A stretch of DNA of 64,000 bases from Gnetum montanum. Its lineage: Eukaryota > Streptophyta > Gnetopsida > Gnetales > Gnetaceae. Both the position numbers and the translations under genes were made by a program. The stretch covers positions 179,524 through 243,523 of the forward strand of contig MNCI01018878.1 of NCBI GenBank assembly GCA_015680685.1. Reading direction: 5' to 3'. Below the pieces are notes generated by a model. It was given only the letters and a program-made list of their open reading frames with translations. It did no database searches and was not told the origin of the DNA. Within the stretch, counting starts at the first letter, position 1. Each line of letters starts with the position of its first letter. Below, piece by piece: positions 11,916 to 23,360 of this stretch.

Positions 11916-12215
11916 ATGTCTTCTTCTCATAGAAGTGATTCTCTACCCAAGTTTGGCAGAGTAAATTAGTAGGTGTCCCAATAATAGATAGTGGTATATG
12001 TTCATCTTGATGAGTATGTACCCAATTTCACCTTTGTCCTACACCAGGATGAACTACTATGGTGGCACGACATGGAGGGCAACATCATTGTTGTCACCAA
12101 CAACCTCAATTGCTGGAATGGGAAGGAAATTGAGGATCCTTGGTGCAAGCAGTTCCTCAACCCTAAATCTCCAGGGCCTTCACAACAAAAATGGGATTTG
12201 AGGCATCTTAGTTGA
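11916..12215 (+). pseudogene. Athila-like gag, N-terminal fragment (copy D)
   Basis: The start codon follows the primer site by about 140 bp and gives MSSSHRSDSLPK; the frame continues through four stops to VVYVHLDEYVPNFTFVLHQD and WWHDMEGN. The same start and the same HLDEY and WWHxMEGN blocks occur in the minus-strand copy at 50655, so this is the gag start of one family. Downstream (12130-12235) the frame merges into DNA resembling 2420-2520, and the rest of gag and all of pol are gone. Confidence 0.7.
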
Positions 12216-12499
12216 TTTGACAAATCAACCAAGGACTTGGAAAATGCAAAAGGTGGAAATATAAAAAAATATGAAAAATGCATAAATAAAAAATTTATCT
12301 TTGAACACAAAACACAAAACTTAAAAATTTATTGAGAAAGGAATAAAGAATAAGTTAGAGAAATGTGTATAAATGGTGCCTGGATGAGTAAATAGGGGGT
12401 CCACTTGTACAAGATTCTAAAGCCCATTAATACTTAGATGATCTACTGCATGATCTGGGTGCCAAGCCACTCTTGATGCTATAGAACCTTCCTTTGTTG
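12216..12499. other. Noncoding stretch before the assembly gap
   Basis: AT-rich DNA after the gag fragment, related in part to 2530-2760 (same family of repeats). No gene. Confidence 0.35.
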
Positions 12500-13120
12500 N
12501 NNNNNNNNNNNNNNNNNNNNNNNNNNNNNNNNNNNNNNNNNNNNNNNNNNNNNNNNNNNNNNNNNNNNNNNNNNNNNNNNNNNNNNNNNNNNNNNNNNNN
12601 NNNNNNNNNNNNNNNNNNNNNNNNNNNNNNNNNNNNNNNNNNNNNNNNNNNNNNNNNNNNNNNNNNNNNNNNNNNNNNNNNNNNNNNNNNNNNNNNNNNN
12701 NNNNNNNNNNNNNNNNNNNNNNNNNNNNNNNNNNNNNNNNNNNNNNNNNNNNNNNNNNNNNNNNNNNNNNNNNNNNNNNNNNNNNNNNNNNNNNNNNNNN
12801 NNNNNNNNNNNNNNNNNNNNNNNNNNNNNNNNNNNNNNNNNNNNNNNNNNNNNNNNNNNNNNNNNNNNNNNNNNNNNNNNNNNNNNNNNNNNNNNNNNNN
12901 NNNNNNNNNNNNNNNNNNNNNNNNNNNNNNNNNNNNNNNNNNNNNNNNNNNNNNNNNNNNNNNNNNNNNNNNNNNNNNNNNNNNNNNNNNNNNNNNNNNN
13001 NNNNNNNNNNNNNNNNNNNNNNNNNNNNNNNNNNNNNNNNNNNNNNNNNNNNNNNNNNNNNNNNNNNNNNNNNNNNNNNNNNNNNNNNNNNNNNNNNNNN
13101 NNNNNNNNNNNNNNNNNNNN
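12500..13120. other. Assembly gap (621 N)
   Basis: A run of N. A tandem repeat starts at its right edge, so the gap may be a collapsed tandem array. Confidence 1.
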
Positions 13121-13201
13121 AGTTGGGGGAAAAGTTTTCAAGCTTGGGGTGAAACTTTCCAAGCTAGGGGAAAAGTTTCCAAGTTGGGGGAAAATTTTCC
13201 A
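13121..13201 (+). repeat. 20-21-bp tandem repeat, four copies next to the gap
   Basis: Four adjacent units of the type agttgggggaaaagtttcca, with small changes in each. The array begins exactly at the edge of the gap and may continue into it. Confidence 0.85.
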
Positions 13202-13728
13202 AAATGTGCCTTTGGTCTCCACATTGAAGGAGCAAATTTTTCAAGCTCCCCATCCTTCCATGTTGGGGATCAATGAGATCTACCCCCCTTCATGTGTTTT
13301 TAATGTAGAAAAATGTCTAACTCCCATAAAAATGATCAAATTACCTTTTTTGGCATTCCAAAAGGCATTTTTGACCATGCCTCCCCCTCCCCCTGCCAAA
13401 AGCCCAAATATAGACACTAGGTGACTTTTTTCACTTGGGGAATGAGGATTCGGTCACTTATGAGGCATTTTTAGTCCCAAAAGTATAAAGTATGTGAAAT
13501 TGCCCATTGTGGATTACAATTTTCACATTTACAATGAAATTTTGCCTCAAGTTCCATGGGGTGAAAGCTACATGATGCAAAATTTTATGGTGTTTCAATG
13601 GCCCTTCTTTGTTGGTGTCTAGAGGATTGGCTTGAGGCACCAACAAAGAATACAAAACACCACTACATAGTATAACATTACAATGCATAGAGGCCACATG
13701 AGAATCAGGCTATCTAGGTTACCAATGT
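13202..13728. mobile_element. Tat-like LTR or leader segment
   Basis: No gene. 13340-13600 is related to 3510-3780: both have a TATA-like site (aaatatagac or catatatagac), cacttggg(g)aa, tatgaggcattttt and catttacaat(a)aaat. The hairpin element copy 2 lies inside. Confidence 0.45.
13588..13666 (-). repeat. Hairpin (foldback) element, copy 2
   Basis: In minus orientation it reads ggtgttttgtattctttgtt at one end and tgaaacacc at the other, as copy 1 does at 7686-7760. The inner stem ttctttgttggtg / caccaacaaagaa is perfectly paired over 13 bp or more. The loop differs between copies. Confidence 0.5.
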
Positions 13729-13815
13729 TACTAGTTTATGACCATGGTGGGACATGGTACCAGTTTAAGGCCTTGGTAGGCCATGTCACTAGTTTAAGAT
13801 CATAGTGGACCATTG
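13729..13815 (+). repeat. 29-bp minisatellite, array 1 (3 units)
   Basis: Units start at 13729, 13758 and 13787, of the type actagtttaaggccttggtaggccatgtc. Two more arrays of the same unit and orientation are at 17564 and 22886. Confidence 0.85.
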
Positions 13816-13839
13816 AAAGTAGGCTCACTTGTTGATGAT

Positions 13840-16800
13840 CTATTGGCTATATGTATTTTGGATTTAGATAGGAATGATTAACTAGATTGACCAGATCATT
13901 CCCATCCATGTCAGCTATTCTAAATGCTCCATTTCCATAGGCTTTGGTGATAAGAAAGGGCCCTTCCTATTTGGCTAAGAATTTGTTCACATTCTCATGG
14001 ATGGCCTTGAGGATGAGGTTCCCCTCCTTGATCTTGTGCATGGTCAAGTTATGATGATGTTATCACTTCTTCCGCTCTTGATAGTGCTCAATGTGAGCAA
14101 GTGCTTGCATATGCCACTCTTCCACTGAATCTAGTGCTACTGTCTACAACTCCTTGCTCTGCTCATCATTGATGAAGTTGATCAAGGCTACTCAAAGTGA
14201 TGGTACCTACAATTCAAGAGGTAAAATAGCTTCAAAACCAAAAACAAGGCTATATAAGGTCATGCTAGTTGTCGTGCGATAGGTTGTTCTATATGCCCAT
14301 AGTGCATGGATAAGCCGCTCATGCCACTTTCACTTGTTATGTTGAGCATCTTCTTAAGCAAGTTGATGATGGCCTTGTTGTTTTCTTTTTCTTGTATATT
14401 GGCTTAGGTGTAGTAAGGTGATGATAAAGAATGCTTAATGCCTAGGTTGTAACAAAAATACTTGGTTTCTTAGCTGCTAAATTAAGATCCATTATCTATA
14501 ACTATGGTCATGGGTATGCCAAAATGAGCTACAATGTTGTCTAGCATAAACTTGCAAACTTGTTCAGATGTGGTCTTCCTTAGGGGAATAGCTTCAACCC
14601 ACTTGGTAAAGTATTTAGTTATAGTGATGATGAAGCTATGCCTTGTGGTAGATTTAGGCATTATGGAGTTAATGATATCCAACCCCCATCATTGAAATGA
14701 CAATGTTATCTAGGTTGTATGCAACTCAGTTGGTGATACATGTATCAAGTTGTTATATCATTGACATGTGTCACATCACTTAACCTTTTGTAGGTAGTCA
14801 TTTTCCATATGGGGCCAATAGTAGCCTAATCATCTAATCTTAGTGGCCATGGCTCTAGGTCCTCTATGTCCACCAAAAACACCCTTGTGAACCTCGTCTA
14901 GGAGTATTCTCACTTTTATTTTACCTAAGTACTTTAGGAGTATGCCATCATAGGATTGTTGAAATACTGTATTATCACCTACAATGACATATTTCATTAA
15001 CTACTTGCGTATGATATCTTTCTAAGTAGTCAGGTCTTGTGAGGATTCATCATGCATACAGTAAAATTTGATTTCATCATACCACTCCTTGGAAGGAGTA
15101 TATGAATGATAGCCACAAAGGTATCCTCCATGTTTTGTGTAATGTGAGTAGCACAATGCATAGTTAAGTTGTGCAACTTTCTAAACACATCTGGTGTCAC
15201 ACTAAGGACTAATGTTGTAATTGCATTAGCTATGACATTTTCATTTCAAGGTATGTGTTGGATATAAATGTATATGAATTGTTGGAGTAATTGCTCTACT
15301 AGGTCACAATAAGGGTGTAAGTGCTTAGCTTTTCATGCATAGAATTTGGTTACTTGGTTAGCCATGAGTTGTGAATCACTTTTGATGGTTAAGCATATAA
15401 TTCCTAGGTCACAAGCTACTGTCATCACTCTAATCAAACCCTCATATTCTACTAGGTTTTTGGTACATGGGAACCCCAAATGATAGGCAAAGGATTGGAT
15501 TTCACCAAATGGGAATGTTATGATGGTAGCAGCACTAGCCCCATGGGTAGTTAAAAATCTGTCAAAGTTCATGATTGCCTCATAACCCTCAGGCAGTTGG
15601 CCAATTATGTTAATGTGTTCATCAGGGAACTCAGGGTCTATGGCTGCTTTGTCAACAACCAGTGAAACTATGAGCTCTATGACTATAGCTTGATCTTTTG
15701 TTGAGGATTGAGAGACGTAATGGAGGTCAAACTTTGCAGTTATGACTTTCCATTGGGCTATATAGCTACTCTTATAGATGTTGATCATTATGGCTCTAAG
15801 TATGTTGTCCTTGCAAATTACATTGACTTGGCTTCTAAAGAGGTAGTGTCTTCATTTTTTCAAAGAGAAGAGTAGTGCTAGATAATGCTTCTCCACTTTA
15901 GTGAGTATTAGGTCTTGTGGGCTACTAATGCATGGCTAAGGTAGTATATAGGCACTTTTGCTTTGCCATCACATTTCTAACAGAGCAAAAAGGCAATGGA
16001 TGTATAAAAAATGATGAGATAAATATAAAATGGTTTACCCTCTTATGGAGGATAGACTGTAGGTAGCTGTGTTAATTTTTGCTTAAGGTCTTTAAAGGCT
16101 TATTTGCATTGAACTATCCATTCATATTGAACTCCTTTCTTAAGCATGTGGTGCACAATTTGTAACTTATCCTTAAACCTAGCAATAAACATACAAATAA
16201 ACTATAGTCTACCTTGTAATCCTTGAAGCTCTTTAAGGTTGGTAGGTACTGCCAATTTGGATATGGCCTTAACCTTATCAGGATGTACATGTATCCTTGC
16301 CTTAGAGACTATAAAGCCAAGTATCTTACTAGTCTTGACACTGAAGACACACTTCTTAGGATTGAGCCTAAGCTCATAGTTAAGGAATTGTTTAAGCACT
16401 AGATCTAGGCCATTAGCATGATCATAAGCTATTTTAGACTTCATGGCTATGTCATCTACATAATCATTAAGAAAACCTAGCATGTAATCACTAAAGATAT
16501 AGGTCATGGCTCTTTGGTATGTCACTTTGGCATTCTTAAGGCCAAATGACATCATGGTATAACAAAAGTGCCCCATGGGGTCATAAAGGTTGTGCTAAGT
16601 TGGTGCTCTAGGTTAATCCTAATTTGGTTATATCTTGAGAATCCATCCATAAAGGACAACAAGACATGTCTGTCTGTAGTATTGATAAGTTAATTAATAC
16701 TAGGCAAAGGAAAGTCATCCTTGATGGTGGCTTTATTTAGGTCTTAAAAATCAATGCAAATATGGATACTCAAATTTTTCTTAGGGATTATCATTATGTT

Positions 16801-17060
16801 GGATACCAATTCTACATGATTGATAGCCCTAATGAAACTTGCTTAGTAGAGCTTTGAGATTTCATTGGAAATTTCCAAAGCCAAATCAAGTCTAATCTTG
16901 CACACTTTTTAATTAATTGGTCTAATGCTAGGATTTAGTATGATGTTGTGCTAGACTAGATGTGGGTCTAAGCCTATCATATATTCATATGACTAGGAAA
17001 ATTCCTCAATTATTTTGTAAGACTTTAGTGATGTCTTAGGCACATTATGACTCTAGTGCG
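13840..17060 (-). pseudogene. Ty3/gypsy (Tat-like) pol: RT, RNase H, integrase
   Basis: Order on the minus strand is RT, RNase H, integrase, as in Ty3/gypsy. The RT part (about 17000-16200) has FMDGFSRYNQIRI, GHFCYTMMSFGLKNA and the catalytic box FLNDYVDDIAMKS (YVDD kept). RNase H (15788-15333) has LTTHGASAATI, GEIQSFAYHLGF and TKNLVEYEGLI, with the first Asp region changed to NFDRFLTTHG. Integrase (about 14900-13900) has FTKWVEAIPLRKTTSEQV, LDNIVAHFGIP and VIDNGS, then SSPYYT and a long C-terminal part rich in stops. Gln codons are often TAG or TAA. A minisatellite array lies just beyond each end. It would have copied and integrated the element's DNA; it is now dead. Confidence 0.85.
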
Positions 17061-17563
17061 GAACTTAATTCAAGGGTTTTCTCCTCACCACTGTGTGTTA
17101 TGATAGGAACCTCAACTAAAGGGTCTTGAGTTATGTATTTTGCTTCTAAGTCAAGGGTTTTAGCTAGGTTTTTATGCCATTCTAAAGATTTCTCTATTGA
17201 GGTTATGTGGTCTACAAGACTCTTAGGCTAAAATCTAGGCAATCATTGTCGATACACCATTTAATATCACCGTGAGGTCCATGTAGATATAAAGGCAAAC
17301 TAATTTGCTCCCAAGTACTCATACTTTGATCCTACATATCAACCAAAAGAATATTAAGTGGCACCTAGGTAAAAGTGAGTAAATAATGTTAATATGCCAT
17401 AAAACATATGCAAATCTATTGTAGTCAAGGCCATCCAAGGTCATTAATGAGATAAGATCAATTTGAACAAGTACAATAGAGGCAAACAAAGGTTACATAA
17501 AGGTCAAACAAGGGGAAATATAAGGAGTAAGGCTACAAATGATCAATAAAGGTCAAAATTTGG
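17061..17563. other. Noncoding stretch upstream of the Tat-like pol
   Basis: Probably a decayed 5' part of the same minus-strand element. No protease or gag block is readable here. Confidence 0.35.
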
Positions 17564-17679
17564 CGATTTTAAGGCCTTAGTAGGCCATGATGCTAGTTTA
17601 TAGTCTTGGTGGACTATGATGCTAGTTTAAGGCCTTAGCAGGCCATGATGCCAATTTAAGGCCTTAGCGGGCCATGGTC
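17564..17679 (+). repeat. 29-bp minisatellite, array 2 (4 units)
   Basis: Four units with starts at 17564, 17593, 17622 and 17651, of the type ctagtttaaggccttagcaggccatgatg. The units are contiguous, with no spacers. Confidence 0.9.
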
Positions 17680-17989
17680 ATATGGTGTTAAATGGTGGTC
17701 ATGGAAGGTAAAACCCCACTATTTGATACAATTTAAAGGTTTCACAAAGGAAAATAAAGATGTAATAAGACAAACAAAGAACATATAGAGTTCTATAGTG
17801 GCCATAGAAGGTCAACCATGTCCATAAGTCAACATAAGTCTAAAAAACAAGACAAAAACATTACATAATAAGTCAAAAATCAATTAAAAAATACCATATA
17901 TGATAAAATTTGGTTAATATAGGTCAAAAAGGGTTAACGTTTTCTAGTTTTAGGCATTATAGGGTTATGTTTTAAGGCTATAGGGCTAT

Positions 17990-19330
17990 TAGGTAAGTTT
18001 AGGCATCAACCAAGGTTGTTTCTGGGCTGTCTAGACCAAAAAAATCAAGTGTTTTGAGCTTCCCACGTTGGCCTTAATGTGGAAATAGGGACCTTTAGTA
18101 TGGAGACTAAGGAAAATATGTTTACACTATTTAGAGGTCCAAAATTGAGGTCCCAGGACCTTCCCAAGGTTGCATAGGGTCAAATCCATCAAAATTAGGC
18201 TTCCCAGAGGTTTATAAAGGCCAAAAAGCATGTTTTGAAGCCTTCCTCCCATTGTTTCCTTGGTGGCCAACGTGGAAAAGAGGGGGGTTAGCATGAGAAA
18301 CCAAAATCCAAGCAAAAAATACCATCAAACATGGTCAAACATGTGGCTAGAGCCTAGATCTAGAACTTGTGCATCTCCTAGTTTAGTTCTGAGGTGATTC
18401 AAAGTTATTTTGAGTGTCAATAGGTGTTGAAATGACTTTTCCCCATTCTTCCATGCTAGGTACAATATCCTTAGCATGGAAAAATAGGAGGACACTTGTT
18501 TGACAAATTTAGAGTGGTTTTAGGGCACTTTGATTGGGTTTCTAGGCCCCTAGGGCTACATACTTCGATTTTGTAAGTTTCTATATGATTTTGGGCATTT
18601 TTGAAGGTTTTTTAAGAGCACTTAAGGTCTTCCCCCCTTTTTTTCACAATTGGGGGAGTTCCTATAGTATGAAATAATGGGGCAAAAGAGTATTAAAGTT
18701 TTTGACAAAGTCAGACAAGTAAAATCTTGAGGCTATAATGTCTTGGGATTCTCCAGTGAAGATCTTTGGTTTTGGGGAGTGTCATCTTGCCTCCAAAAGT
18801 GGAAAACTTCCCCTTTTTTTCCATGTTAGGGAGGTTACTCTAGTGTAGAGGAAGCATGAATCCTAGATCTATGCCAATTTGGATTATATTCGACTGTGCA
18901 TGTTGCATTCCAGGATTGTCAAGGTCAATGTTTATGGATCCATGTCAAAATTTGATAGTTTTGACCATTCCTAAGTGGTTTTTTTTGGCTTCCCTACATT
19001 TTTCCATGCTAGGGATAGAAAGCTCACTATGGAAAATAAGGGGGAGTGGAATTTTAACCAATTTTGACCTCAATGAACTTTGCATGTCAACCTCTGGGGT
19101 TATCGAAGTTAAGGACTAGGTTTTGGTGTTAAGTTTTGGAAATTTTGAGTATCCCTAAGTGGTTTGTTTGGCTTCCCCATTTTCTTACACACTGGGAATA
19201 GAAAGCTCAATGTGGAAAACAAGGGGGAGTGAAATTTTAACCTCAATTGACTTTGCATGTTAACCTCTAGGGTTATTAGGGTTGAGGATTAGGGTTTGGT
19301 GTTAAGTTTTGGAAATTTTGAGTATCATAG
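17990..19330 (+). repeat. Satellite-like array of about seven ~185-bp units
   Basis: A landmark (cttccc, T-rich run, ccatgttaggg, then catggaaaa..aggggg) recurs at about 18057, 18241, 18435, 18627, 18806, 18984 and 19171, giving spacings of 178-194 bp. Between landmarks each unit also has tttgac, tttgcatgt, aggatt and attcctaagtggttt. The last two units (18966-19151 and 19152-19327) are close copies over their whole length. Each landmark holds a short inverted repeat (ccatgctaggg with catgg). The units are diverged, so the array is old or was assembled in steps. Confidence 0.75.
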
Positions 19331-19504
19331 AGTATATTACTAATAAATCAATTCCTAAAACTGTAGGGGGACCCATAGATGTCATAAGTTCACACTACCT
19401 ATCAAATATTTGGATGATCCCAAAGTATAATAAGTATAATACTAATAATACTTTGATGGTGGCACATAGAGCCCACATACTATTCTAGAACCTACCTGAC
19501 ACCA

Positions 19505-22375
19505 TGTTTTTTCTACATGGGTAAACATGGTTATTGTAATGTTTTTTATGATTTTGGATTAACTTTTTTGCCTAAATTCATTAAATTTACTTCTTGCAAG
19601 TACAAGGTCATTGATCAAGGTTTGATCATTAATGTCCAAATCCTGGTAGTGGCTCAAACTACTTTAGACAAATTTACCAAGAGCCTCCAAATTAGAGCTA
19701 TTGTGTATCAACATTTAAGAGGGGACTTTGATGAATATGCCACTAGGTTAAACATGGTATACAAGAAGTGCAAGGATGATAAGATGATGCACAACTGGTG
19801 GGTAGATGCTGGTAACATGGATTAGACCCTTGTAGCTAGAACCTCTGCACTGTAGAAGAAAAGTAAAGGTAAGCATATAGCTTATAATATTTTTATGGCT
19901 TTAAGTGTTTTACTACTTCTCTTGGTCATTGAAATTTCTCATATGGATGCTAACCTTTGGTTATTACTTTGGTGAACCTTCTACCTTAGATGATGTTACT
20001 ATACGACTTTTAGGCTCATGTCATGAAGAAACCCTCATCTTGAAGTTTGTTGATGTGACATCAACACAGGAGTGGCTAAGGGGATACGTGCTTGGATATG
20101 TTCAAGAAAACATCTAGTGTGTAGGTTTTCTTGATGTATTTATGGCACCTATTTCCATTCCTGTTATGGAGATGTTGCATGTTATTGACTCCTTTGATGA
20201 GGAGGTTGGTCACTTTAGCACCATCATTCAAGGTGTTAAGGTAAACATTGACATAGGTGCTATCCTATTTTGTGACTTGTTTGGGGTTCTTGATAATAGG
20301 GCCAAGGTTCCCATTAGGATAATGAGGGTATTATGCCATTGTGAGGAAGTTCTAGAGTGGCTTGATGCCAGCATGGCCACTTTGGAATTTCAGTGAATAG
20401 CTTCATGAATCCTGAAGTAAAGGAATCATATTATTTGTTTAGGTCTTGTGCATTTCCCAAACTACTATCACAAAAGAAAGTGATCAACCTAGCATAGGGT
20501 TGGACCTTTAAGAAGGTCTTGATGACATCAAATTTGATTGGGCTACTACTTTGGCTATTAGGCTTTGAGAGGTGATTCTCTAACTCCATGTTGATACCTC
20601 TACAATAATCCATATGCACTTTGCATTTTTTATAGGTTATCTAAAGAGGTTTGTAGAGTTTCTAGTGGTGTATAAAAATGGACAATGGATTTCCCAAGAC
20701 CCAAGTCAACGTTTTAGGCTTTGGATAAAACACATTATTCAAGTGATGTAGGCTAAGAACCCACTAGAGGGGGTGGATGAGACATTATCCATCACCACTA
20801 AGAATCTTGATGATGAGCCCCTCTTGCTTCTTGCCAGTGTTCAAGATGTCGGACAACAATGCATGGAGGTCAAAGGGGTAGCCAAAGAGAAACTTAAGAG
20901 GCCCATGCAGGAGGCACCCCTAGCATCAGATTAGCCTACCATGAAGCTTTGTTTAACTTTGGCTATTCCATTTTTATGGCTACTTTATGGTTTCATGTAT
21001 TAATCAATTTTATATGTTCTATGGTTGTAGATAAGCGTTAGGTTATAGTTGCCCAAGTTGGTACGAAGGTAGAACAAAGGTGTGCAAAAGAGGCACTCCT
21101 AAAGTAACCCATGGTTGAAGGACTTGACAATGTAGGCATAGATGATCTAGATGCCTTGTTCAGTGAGGCTATACTAGGTACCTCTCCCATCCTCATCCCA
21201 TAGAAGCAATAGGAGGATGAGCTAGGTATGCCTTTTACCTTAATATTGTTGTTATATTGCATTGGTTACATTTGATTATCATCCTAACCTTTAAATGATT
21301 ATTATGCCTATATTAGTTCCTAAGCCACTAGTGTAAGCTCCGATCCTTGAGTTTCATGTGAAACCATGGGTAGAGACTCCAGAAAAAATGGAGTTCCTGC
21401 ATGGAATAGCTAAGGACATCATTGATCGACTACATCAGGTTGCACCTAAGATAGGTAAGGATTTTGTCTTATGTGCTTTGGCTATAGGCTTTGTTTTCAT
21501 TATGGCTATTTGAGTTTGTGTCTTACGGTTGCCTTTTATGCTTTGTGCAGTATTGTCTGTGGAGTGGAACTCCAACAAGGACATCAAGGTAGAATCTTTT
21601 CCTAGACTTCCCTCTGACGTGTATAGTCTACCCGTGAAGTTGTATGAAATGGCCATTGATTTAGCAATGTTATGTGCAAAAGCTTCATGAAAGCTAGAGA
21701 GGTCCAACAAATCCCTATGGAAGAAAGTTATGGCCTTGAGGGAAAAGGTTCAAAGGCATGAGGATATGATTAGAAATGTCCAAGACCGTAAAGCCTTTGT
21801 GGAAGCCCAAGTGGCTAACTTGTGAGAGTTATGGACTAAGGAGATCACATAGGCTCACTATTGGCATGTTGTTTAGGACAAAGTAGTCGTCCTAGGAGAG
21901 ATGGTGAAGTAATGTATGTAGATGGATCTCATTTCCAAAAAGGTTGAAGACTGGAAGGATCACTGTGCTTGGATTTTGTAGTGGAGCAAGACACAAAAGG
22001 CCCATAAGAGATAGTATAAGGTCAATTGTGGGGCTTACCTAAAATGGCTTAAAGAAGAGTCAATTGATTGGCACAAGAGATAGCTGTTAATTCAAGGGAT
22101 CCAAGCAGAGAGTGCTTATTAACTCTTTGAAAGCACTCTCAAGGTGGAGCAACCCCCTACTCTTTAGATCATTAACATTACCAGTGAGATAGCTACAGTT
22201 GTTGTTACACATGAGCCTCCTACTTGGAATCCTATAGATAAATCTAGCATTCTTTTTGGCATTGATCTTGGGGATGTTGACCAGTTCAACATGATGGAGG
22301 ACCAGATCATTCATCGTTTGGAGGAAGGCCTTGCCCATCTATCCCCGAAAGTGATGGAGCTAGACTCTTCTCAGG
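19505..22375 (+). pseudogene. Multi-exon coding unit of unknown function inside repeats
   Basis: I do not recognise the protein. Open segments on the + strand are separated by intron-like gaps with good splice sites: donors at about 19869 (gtaagc), 21221 (gtatgc) and 21452 (gtaagg), acceptors at about 21029 (ttgtag) and 21550 (tgtgcag). Readable blocks include TLDKFTKSLQIRAIVYQHL (19670), STLDDVTIRLLGSCHEETL (19985), SIPVMEMLHVIDSFDEEVG (20155), IDDLDALFSEAILGTSP (21140), an acidic/basic helical stretch with EKVQRHEDMIRNVQDRKAF (21740-21830, coiled-coil-like) and SSILFGIDLGDVDQFNMM (22240). At least fifteen stops, mostly TAG or TAA at likely Gln codons, show it is dead. It lies between 29-bp arrays 2 and 3, after the 185-bp array. 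It may be an extra gene carried by a Tat-like element, or a captured plant gene of the mobile-domain type; neither is proven. Confidence 0.5.
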
Positions 22376-22885
22376 TTTGATCTATTTTATGTTTCAATCT
22401 TTTTTGGTTTTAAGTCATGATCTTAGCTATGTTTACTAATTGGCTATATTTTGTTGCATTTCAAGCCTCAAGAGACATTGGTGGTCCTAGTGATAAGGGT
22501 GGAAATGATCCACCACCACCTCCTCTAGATGCTACTTAGTAGCCTCCTTTAGTTTAGCTTGTTGGCTATTTGTTTTTGTTTTTACGTTGATGACTATGAT
22601 TAGCCAAGACTATATTATGGATGGTTATTATTTAGCATCATTGCTAAACATTATGGCCATGACTATGTGTTTTATGGACATTTAAGTTTAAATTTGAATT
22701 TTTGATTTTATTTCTTGGCTATATACATCTATGTTGTAAATGTTGAAAATGGCTATGTTGACGTTTTTTAGTTATAGAATCAAATGGCTAATTGATGAAA
22801 TAATAGGCTAAGCAATGAGAGATATAATAATAAAAGGAATGTTTGCTAGTTTTAGGCCATCATAAGCATAGGTTATATAGTTTTT

Positions 22886-22972
22886 CCAGTTTAAGGCCAT
22901 GGTAGGCCATAATGCCAGTTTAACGTCTTAGCAGGCAAGAATGCTAGTTTAAGGTCATAGCAGGCAAGAATA
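22886..22972 (+). repeat. 29-bp minisatellite, array 3 (3 units)
   Basis: Units start at 22886, 22915 and 22944 (ccagtttaaggccatggtaggccataatg and variants). A partial unit may precede at about 22846. Confidence 0.85.
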
Positions 22973-22984
22973 ACTACATTTCTC

Positions 22985-23360
22985 TTATGTACCAGGAACC
23001 ACTTTCAGAGAGGGTAGGCCATAATGGGGATCCTTTGAGGTGATCCCTAATGGCCTCCAGAGCAAATTCTGCGAAAGTTCCAAAGTTTAATTCCGTGATC
23101 ACTACAGTGAATATGGACCTTTCATGGATGGTCTGAACACAATCCTAGATCAACATGAGATATCATCCTTGTTCAGACGCTGCAGTAGCTCCTCCTTTCA
23201 CCTACTTTGATTATATAGTAGTAGGGTCTTCTTAATGGATGCTAAATGATTGTTCCTCCTACTCTACATGTTGTTCGGCAGGAACTTGTCCTTCACCTTT
23301 CCTAGGTTGTTTGATCACAACTTGAGCAAGACCTTCCTGTTGTCTGTGTTTCAGGGCCAT
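22985..23360 (-). pseudogene. Unknown coding remnant
   Basis: On the minus strand a frame starts MALKHRQQEGLAQVVIK after a good acceptor-like cag and runs for about 125 codons with eight stops. The last 45 codons are free of stops and read VVITELNFGTFAEFALEAI and GSPLWPTLSESGS. The composition is protein-like, but I recognise no family. It abuts minisatellite array 3 and could be a first exon of an element gene on the opposite strand. Confidence 0.35.

Noticed and set aside
12479-13276. Long open frames of 247 and 260 codons on both strands
   Set aside because: They consist almost wholly of N from the assembly gap.
17564-17679. Repeat units of CRISPR-like length (29 bp)
   Set aside because: The units are contiguous with no unique spacers and the context is a plant retroelement; it is a minisatellite.
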